Shown here: piece after piece, positions 63,420-64,000 of the stretch | Layout of the letters: each line of letters begins with the position of its first letter | How positions within the stretch are numbered: position 1 is the stretch's first letter | DNA from: Acetobacter senegalensis | GTDB lineage: Bacteria > Pseudomonadota > Alphaproteobacteria > Acetobacterales > Acetobacteraceae | Direction: 5' to 3' | DNA: 64,000 bases | Assembly: GCF_001580995.1 (NCBI RefSeq) | Contig: NZ_LHZU01000145.1 | Coordinates: 1 to 64,000 of the forward strand | Position numbers and translations under genes: made by a program | Notes under the pieces: model-generated | What the model saw: the letters and a program-made list of their open reading frames with translations, nothing else | Told to the model about the DNA's origin: nothing | Database searches by the model: none

Positions 63420-64000
63420 TTACCGGCCGGGGCCGGCACCCCGCTGGGCGGAGCGAATCGGCTCTTCCTGCGGCGCAGGGACTTGGCTAATGCGGCCATC
63501 ATTGGGAATAGCTTCCCGATAGGCGCGATTTTTCCACACCACACCACGCCCACAGTAATGATTGACCGCAGAACCGATGGTGGCCGCTGTGTAGAAAAGC
63601 GCCACAAACGGCAGGGTCAGTGCCCACAAGGGGGAGAGACGGAAACGCCGCAGGGTTGGCACGAAGGAGCCGATGGAGACCAACCATGTGGCCGCCCCGA
63701 CCCAGGGGGCCAGACCGTGACCAAACAGCGCAATAACGCCCGGTGCCACCCACACCACGCACATGGCGAGAACCGTGAGCACCAGCAACACGGGCGAAAA
63801 ACGAAGCTGCACATAAGCGGTGCGGGCAATCATGCGCCAGACATCAGCCACATACGGATAAGGGCGGATGGATTTGGCGAGGCAAGAATGACCCAGATAC
63901 AGCCGTCCTCCGGCCTGTTTGACGCACATGGCCAATGTGCAGTCATCAATCAACGCACCTTTCAGTGCGGCAATTCCGCCGATTTCGGCCAATGTGTCGC
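63420..64000 (-). CDS. hpnB: Hopanoid-associated glycosyltransferase, C-terminal part
   Basis: The frame runs off the right window edge. It starts mid-protein with DTLAEIGGIAALKGALIDDCTLA, typical of HpnB-type glycosyltransferases of family 2, then several hydrophobic helices and a polar C-terminal tail. HpnB members are membrane-bound and linked to hopanoid modification. Immediately upstream of hpnC in transcription order. Confidence 0.85.
   Translation of the reverse strand, partial: DTLAEIGGIAALKGALIDDCTLAMCVKQAGGRLYLGHSCLAKSIRPYPYVADVWRMIARTAYVQLRFSPVLLVLTVLAMCVVWVAPGVIALFGHGLAPWVGAATWLVSIGSFVPTLRRFRLSPLWALTLPFVALFYTAATIGSAVNHYCGRGVVWKNRAYREAIPNDGRISQVPAPQEEPIRSAQRGAGPGR

Overview
The window looks like a chromosomal segment of an acetic acid bacterium (Acetobacteraceae, probably Acetobacter or a close relative). 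This is inferred from gene content: a hopanoid operon (hpnB-C-D-E-shc-hpnG), a phosphoketolase/acetate kinase pair, a type II NADH dehydrogenase, many periplasmic dehydrogenases with c-type cytochromes, and a close match to the alpha-amino acid ester hydrolases known from Acetobacter. No database search was possible; all family calls come from motifs, lengths and gene order.

Layout. (1) 1-13.9 kb: a periplasmic amine/polyamine oxidation locus. It holds a PuuR-like regulator (cut by the window edge and a 41-bp inverted repeat), a TonB receptor, a Tat-exported spermidine-dehydrogenase-like flavoprotein, an APC permease and a tryptophan-tryptophylquinone (TTQ) amine dehydrogenase set (heavy chain, MauE, MauD, light chain). 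Two c-type cytochromes, a convergent MauD paralogue with CPVS in place of CPVC, an aldehyde dehydrogenase and a PuuB/DAO-type oxidase follow. (2) 14.3-19.9 kb: a VanX-type dipeptidase, then an alpha-amino acid ester hydrolase paired with a second TonB receptor. (3) 20-28.4 kb: small lipoproteins, a TetR, a Rieske oxygenase with a divergent LysR, NDH-2, and a succinate-semialdehyde-type dehydrogenase. (4) 28.9-41.7 kb: an IS remnant and two tandem genomic islands, both integrated at the 3' end of tRNA-Leu(UAA) and each with its own tyrosine integrase. The inner one (about 3.6 kb) carries an AT-rich anti-phage-type dCTP/dCMP deaminase. The other (about 8.7 kb) carries MobC and a relaxase plus a complete three-gene ABC-3C-type conflict system (nuclease-like protein, middle component, DUF3732-type SMC ATPase). 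(5) 41.8-50.3 kb: a metallopeptidase, a YcgN-like protein, a degenerate PotABC-like transporter, YqjD/YqjE-like membrane proteins, and a MarR-regulated tripartite efflux set without its inner-membrane permease. (6) 50.5-53 kb: a second periplasmic amine-oxidation operon (Tat flavoprotein, cytochrome c, exported RidA). (7) 53.2-57 kb: ackA-xfp. (8) 57.3-64 kb: hopanoid biosynthesis.

A recurring theme is periplasmic amine oxidation feeding cytochrome c. One locus uses TTQ and flavin enzymes and ends in aldehyde dehydrogenases. The other uses a flavoenzyme with a RidA that could clear the imine product in the same compartment. The most novel-looking material is the combined SpdH + TTQ dehydrogenase + TonB receptor locus, the flavoprotein/cytochrome/RidA operon, the two defence islands that share an oriT-like structured module, and the ABC transporter whose ATPase has lost its Walker A residues.
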